Source: JBBDMU01 sp040878115 (GTDB lineage: Bacteria > Bacteroidota > Rhodothermia > Balneolales > Natronogracilivirgulaceae). Taken from it: 38,824 nucleotides of DNA. The position numbers and the translations under genes are program-made. The notes under the pieces are model-generated. The model saw nothing but the letters and a program-made list of their open reading frames with translations. It was not told where the DNA came from and did not search any database. The stretch is taken from NCBI GenBank assembly GCA_040878115.1, contig JBBDMV010000020.1, positions 1 through 38,824 on the forward strand, given 5' to 3'. Of the stretch, positions 16,628-24,831 are shown one piece after another (positions within the stretch are counted from its first letter, which is position 1; the number at the start of each line of letters is the position of its first letter).

Positions 16628-16681
16628 GCTCTATGTTTGCTCCGTATATTACACGGAGGAGTTACGAAGGAGACATAGAGC
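16628..16681. repeat. Nested inverted repeat (CTCCGTG/ACGGAG-type palindromic element)
   Basis: Outer arms GCTCTATGT (16628-16636) and ACATAGAGC (16673-16681) are perfect complements. Inside them CTCCGT (16640-16645) pairs with ACGGAG (16653-16658). Wording such as 'ctccgtg', 'ctctatgt' and 'acacggagg' resembles the short palindromic intergenic repeats seen in many environmental bacterial genomes. No coding sequence overlaps it. Confidence 0.6.
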
Positions 16682-17136
16682 AGACATGGACTAATATAGA
16701 GGAAGTCATGAACATTAGGTAATCAACCTTTGTATTACATTGTGCGCGGCAGGGTTCGATGTTTATCGACGATCACTTGTAGTTGAAATAGTTGCAAATC
16801 ACGGCAGTTTATATCGTACATTGACGAGCGGATTTTACTTGAAAAGTGAAATTATATAATCATCCACTCAAAAAAAGATTAAATTTTTTTGAGAATTGAA
16901 TTATACGTAAGTAGTAATTTTTGTTTGATTTATATATACTCCAAGCTCAAGGTATTCAGAGGCTGGATGAACATAGAGCTAAAGTAATGGCCGCACTTAT
17001 ATCTATAAAAAACAGGGCGAAATAAAAAAACTGAAGGGTTTTCGTTGTTTATTAGTTAACTTTTTTTAATTATGGAAATATCCAGGCTTCATAGTAGCAT
17101 TCTGAAGCTGTTAATTACAACCCAAATAGTTTATTT

Positions 17137-17691
17137 ATGTTACGCTCAATGTATAGTAAAATAACCTTATTATTTGTTTTAGCAACATTCTTTGCAGTAA
17201 ATGAAACCAAAGCTCAATGGGCTATTGGCGCTACATACGAAAACAAGCAAATTTCCAGTGATTTGTCCACTAGCGGTTTTGGCCTTCGGATCGAACGGGA
17301 CCTGAAGCTTCCGGTGCCGTTAATTTTTCTTCGGACCAGGGCACATTACAGCTACTTTCGTGACTCAAATAGTTTTAGCTTAGATGGTATCCAATATGAT
17401 GATGTAAGCAATTACGATTTTGGTGTAGCCGCGATTGCAGGGGTAAATATTGCATTGCTAAGTCCTTATGCCGGCTTCGGTATAGGTCTTGAAGATTACA
17501 AAATAGATGGTGGTGATGGCCAGGGTTCTCTATCCGATGAGTATTATTTTCAAGCTATGGTTGGGCTGGGCTTGAATCTATTACCGGTTATACAGCCATT
17601 TGCAGAATTGCGTTATTCGGGATTTAATAAAAGAGAGGAAATTACCGATTCTCAGCAAAGGCTGATGTTCGGTGTAGCTCTCAGGTTTTAA
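17137..17691 (+). CDS. Small outer-membrane beta-barrel protein
   Basis: The 184-residue product has a signal peptide (ITLLFVLATFFAVNETKAQ, cleavage after Ala-Gln likely). An ATG at 17149 would also leave a complete signal. The rest alternates polar and hydrophobic residues in strands with glycine-aromatic pairs (YAGFGIGLEDYKI, YYFQAMVGLGLNLL, PFAELRYSGF) and ends in a strand terminating with Phe (MFGVALRF). A C-terminal aromatic is typical of BAM-inserted eight-stranded barrels (OmpW/OmpX/opacity-like). No specific function can be assigned. It stands alone, with a 191-nt gap before the rsh gene. Confidence 0.7.
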   Translation: MLRSMYSKITLLFVLATFFAVNETKAQWAIGATYENKQISSDLSTSGFGLRIERDLKLPVPLIFLRTRAHYSYFRDSNSFSLDGIQYDDVSNYDFGVAAIAGVNIALLSPYAGFGIGLEDYKIDGGDGQGSLSDEYYFQAMVGLGLNLLPVIQPFAELRYSGFNKREEITDSQQRLMFGVALRF

Positions 17692-17882
17692 GAACCTGAT
17701 ATTATTTGCCTTGTGTAAAAAAAAATTAACCAATAAATAATATAACAGCATCAGAACGGTTAAACTATATATGATTAGTTATTATATTTTAGCAATAAAT
17801 TAATGTTTTTAAACAAATTGTTAAAAATTTATTAGTTTTACCACCTAAAAAATAGGTTCAATTCATTTGTTCCGTCTGTAAT

Positions 17883-20126
17883 ATGGCAGAGATTAAGACA
17901 CATACCAAGTTTGACTTAGATGCCTTCACCATGAGTGAGTCGCAGCAGATGGAGTGTGCCAACCTGATTAAACTTTGTCATGAACACATGGACCAGTGTG
18001 ATGACGATTTAATTACACGGGCCTTTAAACTTTCGTTCATTTCCCATCAGAATGTTACCAGAGCTTCGGGGGAGCCCTATTACTTGCACCCGTTTGAAGT
18101 TGCTAAAATTGTGATCCGTGAGATCGGCATGGATGATGTTTCGGTAGCCACGGCCCTTCTTCACGATACGGTTGAAGATACCAGCGTAAAACTGAAGGAT
18201 ATTGAACAGGAATTTGGCACCTCGGTTTCTTACCTGATTGATGGGCTAACTAAGATTTCCGGTGTCTTCGAAAGCAAAGGTGTAAAGCAGGCAGAAACGT
18301 TTATGAAGCTACTGCTTTCTATGGCAGAAGACCTTCGGGTGGTACTGATAAAATTTGCTGACCGGCTTCACAATATGCGGACTATTCAGCATGTGCCCCG
18401 TAAGAAGCAGTTGGGTGTCGCTACGGAGACTATGGAGCTATATGCACCGCTTGCCCATAGATTTGGCCTGTATAAGATTAAAAGTGAACTTGAAGATCTG
18501 AGCTTTAAGGTGATGGACCCGACCGGTTATAAGTTCATCGCCCGTAAGCTGCGGGAAAAAAAGGAATCCAGAGAAACCTTTATCGATCAGTTTATGGAAC
18601 CCATTCATAAACAGCTCGACAACGCGGGGTTTCGGTTTGATATAAAGGGCCGCCCCAAGCATATATATTCCATTTACCGGAAAATGATGAGGCAGCAAAA
18701 GCCATTTGAGGAAATATATGACCTGTTTGCCATTCGTATCATCATGGAAGAGCCTCATACTAAAGAAGACTGCTGGAGGGTGTATTCGTTCATCACGGAT
18801 TCTTACACACCAATTTCCGAGCGATTCCGTGACTTTATTTCTGTTCCAAAAACGAATGGATATCAGTCTCTTCACACAACGGTTATAACCAATACCGGCC
18901 ATAAAGTTGAAGTACAGATACGCACACGGAAAATGGATGAGATTGCTGAAAAAGGATTAGCAGCCCACTGGAAATATAAAGAAGGTAACGAAAAAGACCG
19001 CGACATTGAACGCTTTGTGCATTGGGTTCGTGAAGTGCTGGAAAATCCTCGTCCTGAAGCGGCAACGGAGTTTGTTGAAGATTTTCAGCTTAACCTGTAT
19101 ACGGATGAAATATATGTATTTACTCCCGAAGGTGAACTGAGAACGTTACCCAAAGATTCCACACCCATCGATATGGCATTCGATATACACAGTGAAGTAG
19201 GGGAACGTGCACTGGCGGCAAAAGTAAACGGTAAGATTGTACCTTTGCGCCAGAAGTTAAACAGTGGCGATCAGGTAGAAATAATAACAGGCAAGCAGAT
19301 TAACTTGAATCCCGATTGGATCCATGATGTGGTAACACATAAAGCCCGCTCCCGGATCAAGCAATTTATTAAGCATAAAGAACGATCCGTTATTGAGAAG
19401 GGCCGGGAAGTTTGGGAGAAAAAAGCGACCAAAGCTAATGTTAAAATTACCGACCAGGAATTGGCTAAAGTGGTGAGAAGGTTGAAATTCTCTTCCACGC
19501 AGAAGTTATTTTACGAGATTGGCTCCGATTCCTACAATGTAAATACATTGCTCGAGGCTGTTCAAAAGTATAAAGGCACTGGCAAGGTTGATGATGGTGA
19601 TGAAAAAACCTCTAAATATGTCGACAACGACGGCTATTATGAGATTTCCTCTGATGATAACTTTAAAGATGAGGATAGGAAAGGGCTGATACTTAACGGC
19701 CAGTTTACAGATGTTAAATATTCTTATGCCAAGTGCTGCAATCCCATTGCCGGTGACGATGTCATAGGGTTTATTAGTCGTGAGGGTGATGTGAAGATAC
19801 ACCGCCTGAATTGCAAAAACACCAGGCACTTAATTAAGACTGATGGAGAACGGATTATTGAAGTGGGATGGGCTAAGCAAAACACCCACAAGTTTATAGG
19901 AGCGGTAAAGATAATCGGAGAAGACCGTGTGGGTATGGTAAGCGATATTACCAATGTTCTTTCCAAGTCTTTAAAAACGAACATGAAAAGCATCAACGTG
20001 AACAGCGACAGCGGTATGTTTGAAGGCATTTTGATCTTAATGGTTGACGATATAAAGCACCTTGAAAAGGCTATAAAAAAACTGCAAAAGATTGCAGGTG
20101 TAAAATTAGCTTATAGATACGAGTAA
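17883..20126 (+). CDS. rsh: Bifunctional (p)ppGpp synthetase/hydrolase (RelA/SpoT homolog)
   Basis: The 747-residue product has the full long-RSH layout. The hydrolase HD domain contains YYLHP with His69, His94-Asp95 in LLHDTVEDT and KFADRLHNMRT. The synthetase domain contains YDLFAIRI and the substrate-binding segment FRDFISVPKTNGYQSLHT around residues 315-332. A TGS domain (~405-465, starting EIYVFTPEGEL), a zinc-finger-like Cys/His region (YAKCCNPI with a later HRLNCKN), and a C-terminal ACT domain (~665-745) follow. With the HD motif intact, both synthesis and degradation of (p)ppGpp are expected, as for the single Rsh of many non-proteobacteria. The upstream region is very AT-rich. It controls the stringent response; no operon partner is obvious. 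Confidence 0.96.
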   Translation: MAEIKTHTKFDLDAFTMSESQQMECANLIKLCHEHMDQCDDDLITRAFKLSFISHQNVTRASGEPYYLHPFEVAKIVIREIGMDDVSVATALLHDTVEDTSVKLKDIEQEFGTSVSYLIDGLTKISGVFESKGVKQAETFMKLLLSMAEDLRVVLIKFADRLHNMRTIQHVPRKKQLGVATETMELYAPLAHRFGLYKIKSELEDLSFKVMDPTGYKFIARKLREKKESRETFIDQFMEPIHKQLDNAGFRFDIKGRPKHIYSIYRKMMRQQKPFEEIYDLFAIRIIMEEPHTKEDCWRVYSFITDSYTPISERFRDFISVPKTNGYQSLHTTVITNTGHKVEVQIRTRKMDEIAEKGLAAHWKYKEGNEKDRDIERFVHWVREVLENPRPEAATEFVEDFQLNLYTDEIYVFTPEGELRTLPKDSTPIDMAFDIHSEVGERALAAKVNGKIVPLRQKLNSGDQVEIITGKQINLNPDWIHDVVTHKARSRIKQFIKHKERSVIEKGREVWEKKATKANVKITDQELAKVVRRLKFSSTQKLFYEIGSDSYNVNTLLEAVQKYKGTGKVDDGDEKTSKYVDNDGYYEISSDDNFKDEDRKGLILNGQFTDVKYSYAKCCNPIAGDDVIGFISREGDVKIHRLNCKNTRHLIKTDGERIIEVGWAKQNTHKFIGAVKIIGEDRVGMVSDITNVLSKSLKTNMKSINVNSDSGMFEGILILMVDDIKHLEKAIKKLQKIAGVKLAYRYE

Positions 20127-20331
20127 AATTGAAATAACCTTATTTTTTCTTTTAGCTTAATAAAAGTTTTCTTACATTTTAAGGGCTTAATAAACAAGCC
20201 ATTACCTCAGTATAGAATTAGAAATTGTGTAACAATTAACACATAACTTGGAGTATGACGTGAATAAGCGTTTGACTTTGCTTTAATTACGCGTTAATTA
20301 TTAATTAAATTAATAACGATTTATATATCTC

Positions 20332-20661
20332 ATGACCTATACCAAACGAGACATTGTACGTAGCATATCAGAAAAAAAAGGTCTGCCAAAAGTTCAGGTT
20401 GAACCCTGGGTGGATGAAGTAATCACTGCATTACGTGATACTATGATGGATGCCAATCCAACTTGTAGGATTGAGATCAGAGATTTTGGCGTTTTTGAAG
20501 TCAAAGTTACTAAAGCTAAGCCCAAGGCCCGTAATCCAAAAACCAACGAAGTGATTTACGTCCCTGAACATCGTAAAACTCATTTTAAGCCTAGTAAAAT
20601 GCTTAAAAAATTCCTGCGTCAGCCAATTGGTGAGCCTGCCGCAGAAGAAACAGTTGAATGA
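20332..20661 (+). CDS. HU/IHF-family DNA-binding protein
   Basis: The 109-residue product fits the HU/IHF fold: an N-terminal helix pair (TKRDIVRSISEKKGLPKVQVEPWVDEVITAL), a beta sheet around IEIRDFGVFEVK, and a DNA-clasping arm with KPKARNPKTNEVI and KTHFKPSKMLKKFL. The RNPKT motif with its conserved proline intercalates DNA in this family. It acts as a small nucleoid protein that bends DNA. The last bases overlap the start of the ruvX frame, so the four genes through fmt probably form one operon. A short acidic tail (EPAAEETVE) is unusual compared with HU. Whether it is HU-, IHF- or specialised-type cannot be told. Confidence 0.92.
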   Translation: MTYTKRDIVRSISEKKGLPKVQVEPWVDEVITALRDTMMDANPTCRIEIRDFGVFEVKVTKAKPKARNPKTNEVIYVPEHRKTHFKPSKMLKKFLRQPIGEPAAEETVE

Positions 20662-21073
20662 TATTAAACGTGTATACGGAGTAGATGTTGGTCTGAAAAA
20701 AGTGGGTTTAGCCCAATCGGATAAGTTGGCTATTATTGCCAGCCCTATTGGTACTTATTCTCAATCTGAGGCAATTGAAAGAATTAAAACGGCTGTGGTT
20801 CAGGGGGAAATAAGAAAAGCGGTAGTTGGCTGGCCCGTTTCCCTTAAAGGGGATGAGGGTAAATCTACCGAAATGGTTACAAGTTTTATTGGATCACTTA
20901 AAAAAAAAGTACCTGGAATTGAAGTAATTAAGCTGGATGAACGTTTTACTTCAAAGGTGGCGCAACAGTATATTCTGGAATCGGGAGCGAAAAAGAAAAA
21001 ACGTCAGGATAAAAAAATAATAGATGCCGTTGCCGCCGCTATACTATTGCAAAACTATTTGGACAATCAATAA
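20654..21073 (+). CDS. ruvX: Putative pre-16S rRNA nuclease RuvX/YqgF
   Basis: The product has the RNase H-like fold of YqgF: an N-terminal strand with YGVDVGLKKVGLA carrying the first acidic residue, VVGWPVSLKG, LDERFTSKVA with the second acidic site, and a C-terminal IIDAVAAAILLQNYL with the third. Family members trim the 5' end of 16S rRNA and have been linked to Holliday-junction processing. I chose the TTG at 20654 (MNDIKRVYGVD) because it gives the usual short N terminus and follows a GAAGAA purine run by six bases; a TTG at 20627 and a GTG at 20630 are also in frame. It overlaps the end of the HU-like gene by 8 nt, and def begins 2 nt after its stop. Confidence 0.88.
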   Translation: MNDIKRVYGVDVGLKKVGLAQSDKLAIIASPIGTYSQSEAIERIKTAVVQGEIRKAVVGWPVSLKGDEGKSTEMVTSFIGSLKKKVPGIEVIKLDERFTSKVAQQYILESGAKKKKRQDKKIIDAVAAAILLQNYLDNQ

Positions 21074-21075
21074 AA

Positions 21076-21636
21076 ATGCCTGTTTTACCTATTGTTACCT
21101 ATGATGATCCGGTCCTCAAAAGGAAAGCGGAAACTGTTGAAACGGATAATGATGAGCTTCAAGATCTCATTGATGATATGTTCGAGACGATGTACAACGC
21201 CCACGGTGTTGGGTTGGCTGCACCCCAGGTTGGTGTATCTCTTCGTCTTTTTGTCGTTGATGCCGATGTAATGGCTGAAGATGATGAAACGGCGACTAAA
21301 TACGGGCCCATGGTTTTTATTAACCCGGAACTGTATGAAATTGAGTGTGAAAAAGTGGAAATGGAAGAAGGCTGTCTGAGTATTCCTGATATAAGGGAGA
21401 AGGTATTACGGCCCGATAAAGTTCGTGTTAAATTTCTAGACCGGGACTTTCAAACCAGTGTTATGAAGTTCTCGAGTTGGATGGCACGTGTTGTTCAGCA
21501 TGAATATGACCACATTGAAGGGGTGCTTTTTATCGATTATGTGGGTTCGTTCAGAAAACGTTTGTTGCGGACAAAATTAGATCAAATTAACGCTGGTGGT
21601 CTTGAAGCGGAATACCCGCTTGTATTAAAAAGCTGA
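21076..21636 (+). CDS. def: Peptide deformylase
   Basis: All three deformylase motifs are present in the 186-residue product: GVGLAAPQVG (Gln51), EEGCLSIP (Cys100, a metal ligand) and QHEYDH (His142, catalytic Glu143, His146). The enzyme removes the N-formyl group from nascent proteins using Fe2+ or a similar metal. The fmt gene, which makes the formyl-Met-tRNA that starts these proteins, follows 4 nt downstream, a common pairing. The extra acidic stretch around residues 66-76 is a length variation within the family's normal range. Confidence 0.97.
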   Translation: MPVLPIVTYDDPVLKRKAETVETDNDELQDLIDDMFETMYNAHGVGLAAPQVGVSLRLFVVDADVMAEDDETATKYGPMVFINPELYEIECEKVEMEEGCLSIPDIREKVLRPDKVRVKFLDRDFQTSVMKFSSWMARVVQHEYDHIEGVLFIDYVGSFRKRLLRTKLDQINAGGLEAEYPLVLKS

Positions 21637-21640
21637 TATA

Positions 21641-22573
21641 TTGTCATTGAAAATTGTGTTTATGGGAAGCCCGGAATTTGCAATTCCCGGACTTCAACAA
21701 TTGCATGAGAGTACTCATGAAGTAGCCGCCGTTGTGACTGGTGCCGATAAACGTCGCGGAAGAGGAAAAACCCCCTCACCTACACCGGTCAAGGAAAAGG
21801 CAATGGAATTAGGCTTACCCGTCATTGAAACGGAAGATCTAAAAAGCTTAGATTTCAATAATAAACTTAAAATACTGCAACCTGATCTGTTAGTTGTAGT
21901 GGCTTTTAAAGTACTGCCAAAAGCCCTCTTAAAAATACCTCGTATTGGCTCAATCAATCTTCATGCTTCGCTGCTTCCCAAATATAGGGGAGCAGCACCT
22001 ATTCACAGAGCGGTAATGCATGGAGAATCAAAAACGGGTTGTACTGTTTTTTTTCTGGATGAAAAAGTGGACACAGGTCTAATTATAGCACAACAGGAGA
22101 TTTCAGTTGGCCCCGATGAAACCACTGGTAGTGTTTATAAACGGTTGATGATGATAGGTGCAGATTTGCTGGTCGACTCAATCAACAAAATAGATGAAGA
22201 GAGTTATACGCTGCGATCACAAAATGAGGCAGATACCACAGTGGCACCAAAAATATTTGTAGAGGATTGCCTGATCGACTTTAACCAACCCTCAGATCAG
22301 GTACATAATTTTGTACGCGGCCTTAGCCCCTTCCCCACGGCTCGCACCTATCTTGACGGCAAGCTTTTTAAAGTTTTCGCTTCATTACCACATCCGGATA
22401 GAAATGTTGAACCCTTTGAATTAAAAATTGAGAAAGAACGGGTTTTGGTTGGTTGCAATCCAGGTGCTGTTTCTTTGGAAATCGTACAATTAGAGGGTAA
22501 ACCTAAATATTCAGGAGTAGATTTTTTTAGAGGTTATACCCGACCGGGAATCATAAAGTCGGATATAAGGTAA
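21641..22573 (+). CDS. fmt: Methionyl-tRNA formyltransferase
   Basis: The 310-residue product begins KIVFMGSPEFAIP and contains SINLHASLLPKYRG with Asn106, His108 and the SLLPxYRG loop, followed by FFLDEKVDTG with Asp144. These correspond to the catalytic Asn-His-Asp set of E. coli Fmt. The C-terminal part (~205-310) matches the tRNA-binding beta barrel. It transfers a formyl group from 10-formyl-tetrahydrofolate to Met-tRNA(fMet). The only suitable start is a TTG (21641, or TTG at 21647), as no ATG precedes the conserved N terminus. Four nt separate it from def. Confidence 0.97.
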   Translation: MSLKIVFMGSPEFAIPGLQQLHESTHEVAAVVTGADKRRGRGKTPSPTPVKEKAMELGLPVIETEDLKSLDFNNKLKILQPDLLVVVAFKVLPKALLKIPRIGSINLHASLLPKYRGAAPIHRAVMHGESKTGCTVFFLDEKVDTGLIIAQQEISVGPDETTGSVYKRLMMIGADLLVDSINKIDEESYTLRSQNEADTTVAPKIFVEDCLIDFNQPSDQVHNFVRGLSPFPTARTYLDGKLFKVFASLPHPDRNVEPFELKIEKERVLVGCNPGAVSLEIVQLEGKPKYSGVDFFRGYTRPGIIKSDIR

Positions 22574-22886
22574 TGGGAAACTTTTCCGCAGCCTTTATTA
22601 ATTTAAATATTAATAAATAGAGAGTTACCACTGAGTTGTTTAATATATGCCTTGCCCATCCTTGAGCGAGGGCTCTTCATTAAATAATTTCGAAATAATT
22701 TGAGTCTATACAACATTTGCATTTCTATTCGTTTTGCTGCTTCGTGACATATCGGCATCAGTTAATATAAAATTAATATTTCGGCTGTTGCAATTTGTAT
22801 GACGTTTCATTTAAATACACGACAAGTAAAAGCTTTTTTTAATAATCATCAAGAATTGCAATTTTAAAAACAACGACTTAAGAATT
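22574..22886. other. Intergenic region between fmt and the ankyrin gene
   Basis: This 313-nt stretch holds the AT-rich hairpin at 22594-22617 and otherwise unremarkable AT-rich sequence. It presumably contains the ankyrin gene promoter, which I cannot place with confidence. Confidence 0.5.
22594..22617 (+). terminator. AT-rich hairpin after fmt
   Basis: A perfect 9-bp inverted repeat (TTTATTAAT / ATTAATAAA) with a 6-nt loop lies 20 nt downstream of the fmt stop. It is AT-rich and lacks a T tract, so it is at best a weak terminator of the HU-ruvX-def-fmt run. Confidence 0.3.
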
Positions 22887-23588
22887 ATGGAAAACATACC
22901 GTTAGCACAGGCCAGCTTAAATGGCAAACTCGATGATGTTAAGACATTTCTCAAAGATGGCGAGGATATTAACAAAACAGCTAAAAATGGATCAACCCCA
23001 TTGATCCTGGCTGCGCAAAATAATCATTTAGGTGTTGTTGAGTTTTTGATTAAAAAGGGGGCCGATGTAAATGTTAAGAATAAAATTGGAGGCACAGCCC
23101 TGAATCGTGCTGTACAAAACGGCAATCTAAAGATGATGCAGCTACTCCTTGAGAATGGTGCTGAAATCACTCCCTCATCCTTGATAATCGCTGCTCGTGA
23201 AGGGTATCTGAATGCTGTAAAGATGTTAGTAGAAAATGGTGCAGATGTTAATTCTACGAAGCTCTGGGGTCAGACACCATTGATGCTTGCGGCCAAAGAA
23301 GGACATTTTGATGTTGTAAAATACCTGATTTCGAAAGGTGCTAATGTCGGTAAACGTGATAAAAACGGAGATTCCGCCCTTAATTTTGCTACGGAAAATG
23401 AAAATGTTGAAGTAGCTATGTTGCTTCGAAGGGCGGGAGCGGCTGAAGGCAGGGTTAAGAAAAAATCTCTAGTTACTGAAGCTGTGAATGATGATGACGA
23501 TGATGAATTGGGTCCAGACGATGACGACGATGAAATTATCGGCTCAGAAGCCAGCCCTGAAGATTCAGAAGCAAGTACCGATGGATAA
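22887..23588 (+). CDS. Ankyrin-repeat protein with acidic C-terminal tail
   Basis: The 233-residue product carries about five to six ankyrin repeats over residues ~1-195. The consensus is clear in units such as NGSTPLILAAQNNHLGVVEFLIKKGADVN and GQTPLMLAAKEGHFDVVKYLI. The tail (~205-233) is rich in Asp/Glu, with two DDDDDE-like runs, and low in complexity. There is no signal peptide, so it probably acts in the cytoplasm as a protein-binding scaffold; the partner is unknown. It converges on the M29 aminopeptidase gene, with a shared hairpin between them. Acidic tails of this kind are common in halophile-leaning proteomes. Confidence 0.85.
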   Translation: MENIPLAQASLNGKLDDVKTFLKDGEDINKTAKNGSTPLILAAQNNHLGVVEFLIKKGADVNVKNKIGGTALNRAVQNGNLKMMQLLLENGAEITPSSLIIAAREGYLNAVKMLVENGADVNSTKLWGQTPLMLAAKEGHFDVVKYLISKGANVGKRDKNGDSALNFATENENVEVAMLLRRAGAAEGRVKKKSLVTEAVNDDDDDELGPDDDDDEIIGSEASPEDSEASTDG

Positions 23589-23610
23589 TGAACATAAAAA
23601 TGAGTAGTTG

Positions 23611-23646
23611 ATCATGAGAAGTGAGAGGAGTATCACTTCTCATGAT
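23611..23646. terminator. Bidirectional hairpin between convergent genes, overlapping the aminopeptidase stop
   Basis: A perfect 14-bp inverted repeat (ATCATGAGAAGTGA / TCACTTCTCATGAT) with an 8-nt loop lies between the ankyrin gene and the minus-strand aminopeptidase gene. One arm encodes the last residues (HHEK) and stop of the aminopeptidase. No T tract is present, so the hairpin may also act by protecting 3' ends. Confidence 0.65.
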
Positions 23647-24742
23647 GAGATGGGTTCAGTGGTTTAAGGTCATTAGGTACAAAGTTTCTTCCTTCACGGA
23701 CCAGTTCGTCATCGATATAGACATCAGCCCCGATACAGACGAGATCCCAGTGAATGTTGCTTTTGTTTCCGTTGGGTGCCTCATCATAATCCTGGCCAAG
23801 CGTGAGATGGTTAGAGCCGTATATTTTCTCATCAAACAGAATGTCATACATGGGTTGGCTTATCACCGGATTGGTGCCGAAGCTGAATTCTCCAAAACGC
23901 CGAGCGCCCTTATCAGTATTTAGAATGGCTTCAAGCGCTGCATTGTTTGACGAATCAAAGTCTGTAACCACTCCGTCTTTCACTTTTAAATAAACAAATT
24001 CAAACGGTTTTCCTTGATACACAGATGGAGCATAGGTTATTTCTCCGTTCACAGAATTAAGCAATGGTGAGGAAAATAACTCACCGTCAGGTAAATTACG
24101 ATCACCAAAGCAGGGAACCCAGTCCTGACCTTCAACTGATAAATGGATATCTGTTCCTTTCCCTTTAAGTTGAATTATTTTGCCGTTTCTTAACCGCTTT
24201 TCCAAGGGCTTCATGGCTTCACGTAAACGATCGTAATCCAAAAGGCAAGACTGGTAGAAAAAATCTGAAAAAGCCTTGGTCGACATTTTTGCATTCATGG
24301 CAAAAGCGGGGGAAGGATAGCGCAAAATGCACCACTTGGTATGTTTTACCCTCTGTTCAAAATGAACAGGATGCAGTAGTTTTTCAGCAAAGGCTTTGTT
24401 GGCCTCTTCGCTGACATCTGCTGATTCATAAATATTTTCGGATGCCCGAATACCCACAAAAGCTTGCATTTTCTCCATTAAGGGTTTTTGTTCTACGTTT
24501 GCTTGATTTTCCCAGAAGTCTTGATCACCCGTTTCCAATAATTCACGTTGAATTTCAGTGTCCTGAATTTGAAGGAAAGGATTGGCTTTCATTTCACGAG
24601 TAATTTTCACCAACTCACGCACAAGGTTTATTCCATTTAATCCAACAAGTTGGATCATAATATTTTCACCGGTCTGCGGCCGTACACTGTGTGTGAGGAT
24701 TTTTTGAGCCAGCCGGTAATCGTTCGTTTGCTGCACAGGCAT
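23633..24742 (-). CDS. M29-family aminopeptidase (AmpS/AmpT type)
   Basis: The 369-residue product has the metal-binding residues of M29 aminopeptidases in the right order and spacing: Glu221 in LPDGELFSSP, Glu285 in RRFGEFSFGTN, His312 and Tyr319 in SNHLTLGQDYDE, then His331 and Asp333 in IHWDLV. Family members are cytoplasmic dimeric metallo-aminopeptidases that remove N-terminal residues from peptides. The gene starts 89 nt after clpA on the same strand, so it may belong to the clpS-clpA transcript and trim the peptides released by that protease. Its 3' end forms one arm of a strong hairpin. No signal peptide is seen. Confidence 0.9.
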   Translation of the reverse strand: MPVQQTNDYRLAQKILTHSVRPQTGENIMIQLVGLNGINLVRELVKITREMKANPFLQIQDTEIQRELLETGDQDFWENQANVEQKPLMEKMQAFVGIRASENIYESADVSEEANKAFAEKLLHPVHFEQRVKHTKWCILRYPSPAFAMNAKMSTKAFSDFFYQSCLLDYDRLREAMKPLEKRLRNGKIIQLKGKGTDIHLSVEGQDWVPCFGDRNLPDGELFSSPLLNSVNGEITYAPSVYQGKPFEFVYLKVKDGVVTDFDSSNNAALEAILNTDKGARRFGEFSFGTNPVISQPMYDILFDEKIYGSNHLTLGQDYDEAPNGNKSNIHWDLVCIGADVYIDDELVREGRNFVPNDLKPLNPSHHEK

Positions 24743-24831
24743 TATATTTTTATTAAAGTGATGGTTTTAGGTAAGTTAATGTATGAAGGGCTTTGCTCTA
24801 TAAGCTTGTTATCAATTTACATCAAATACCT

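Larger units (their letters stand above)
16295..17136. other. Long intergenic region after the isomerase gene
   Basis: This 842-nt gap holds a possible coding remnant on the minus strand (16309-16419) and a nested palindrome (16628-16681). The last ~350 nt are AT-rich and probably carry the promoter of the outer-membrane protein gene. I find no tRNA or other RNA gene and no convincing ORF. Confidence 0.55.

Noticed and set aside
16741..16800. tRNA-like GGTTCGAT segment
   Set aside because: The flanks do not pair into a T arm or acceptor stem; no cloverleaf can be drawn.
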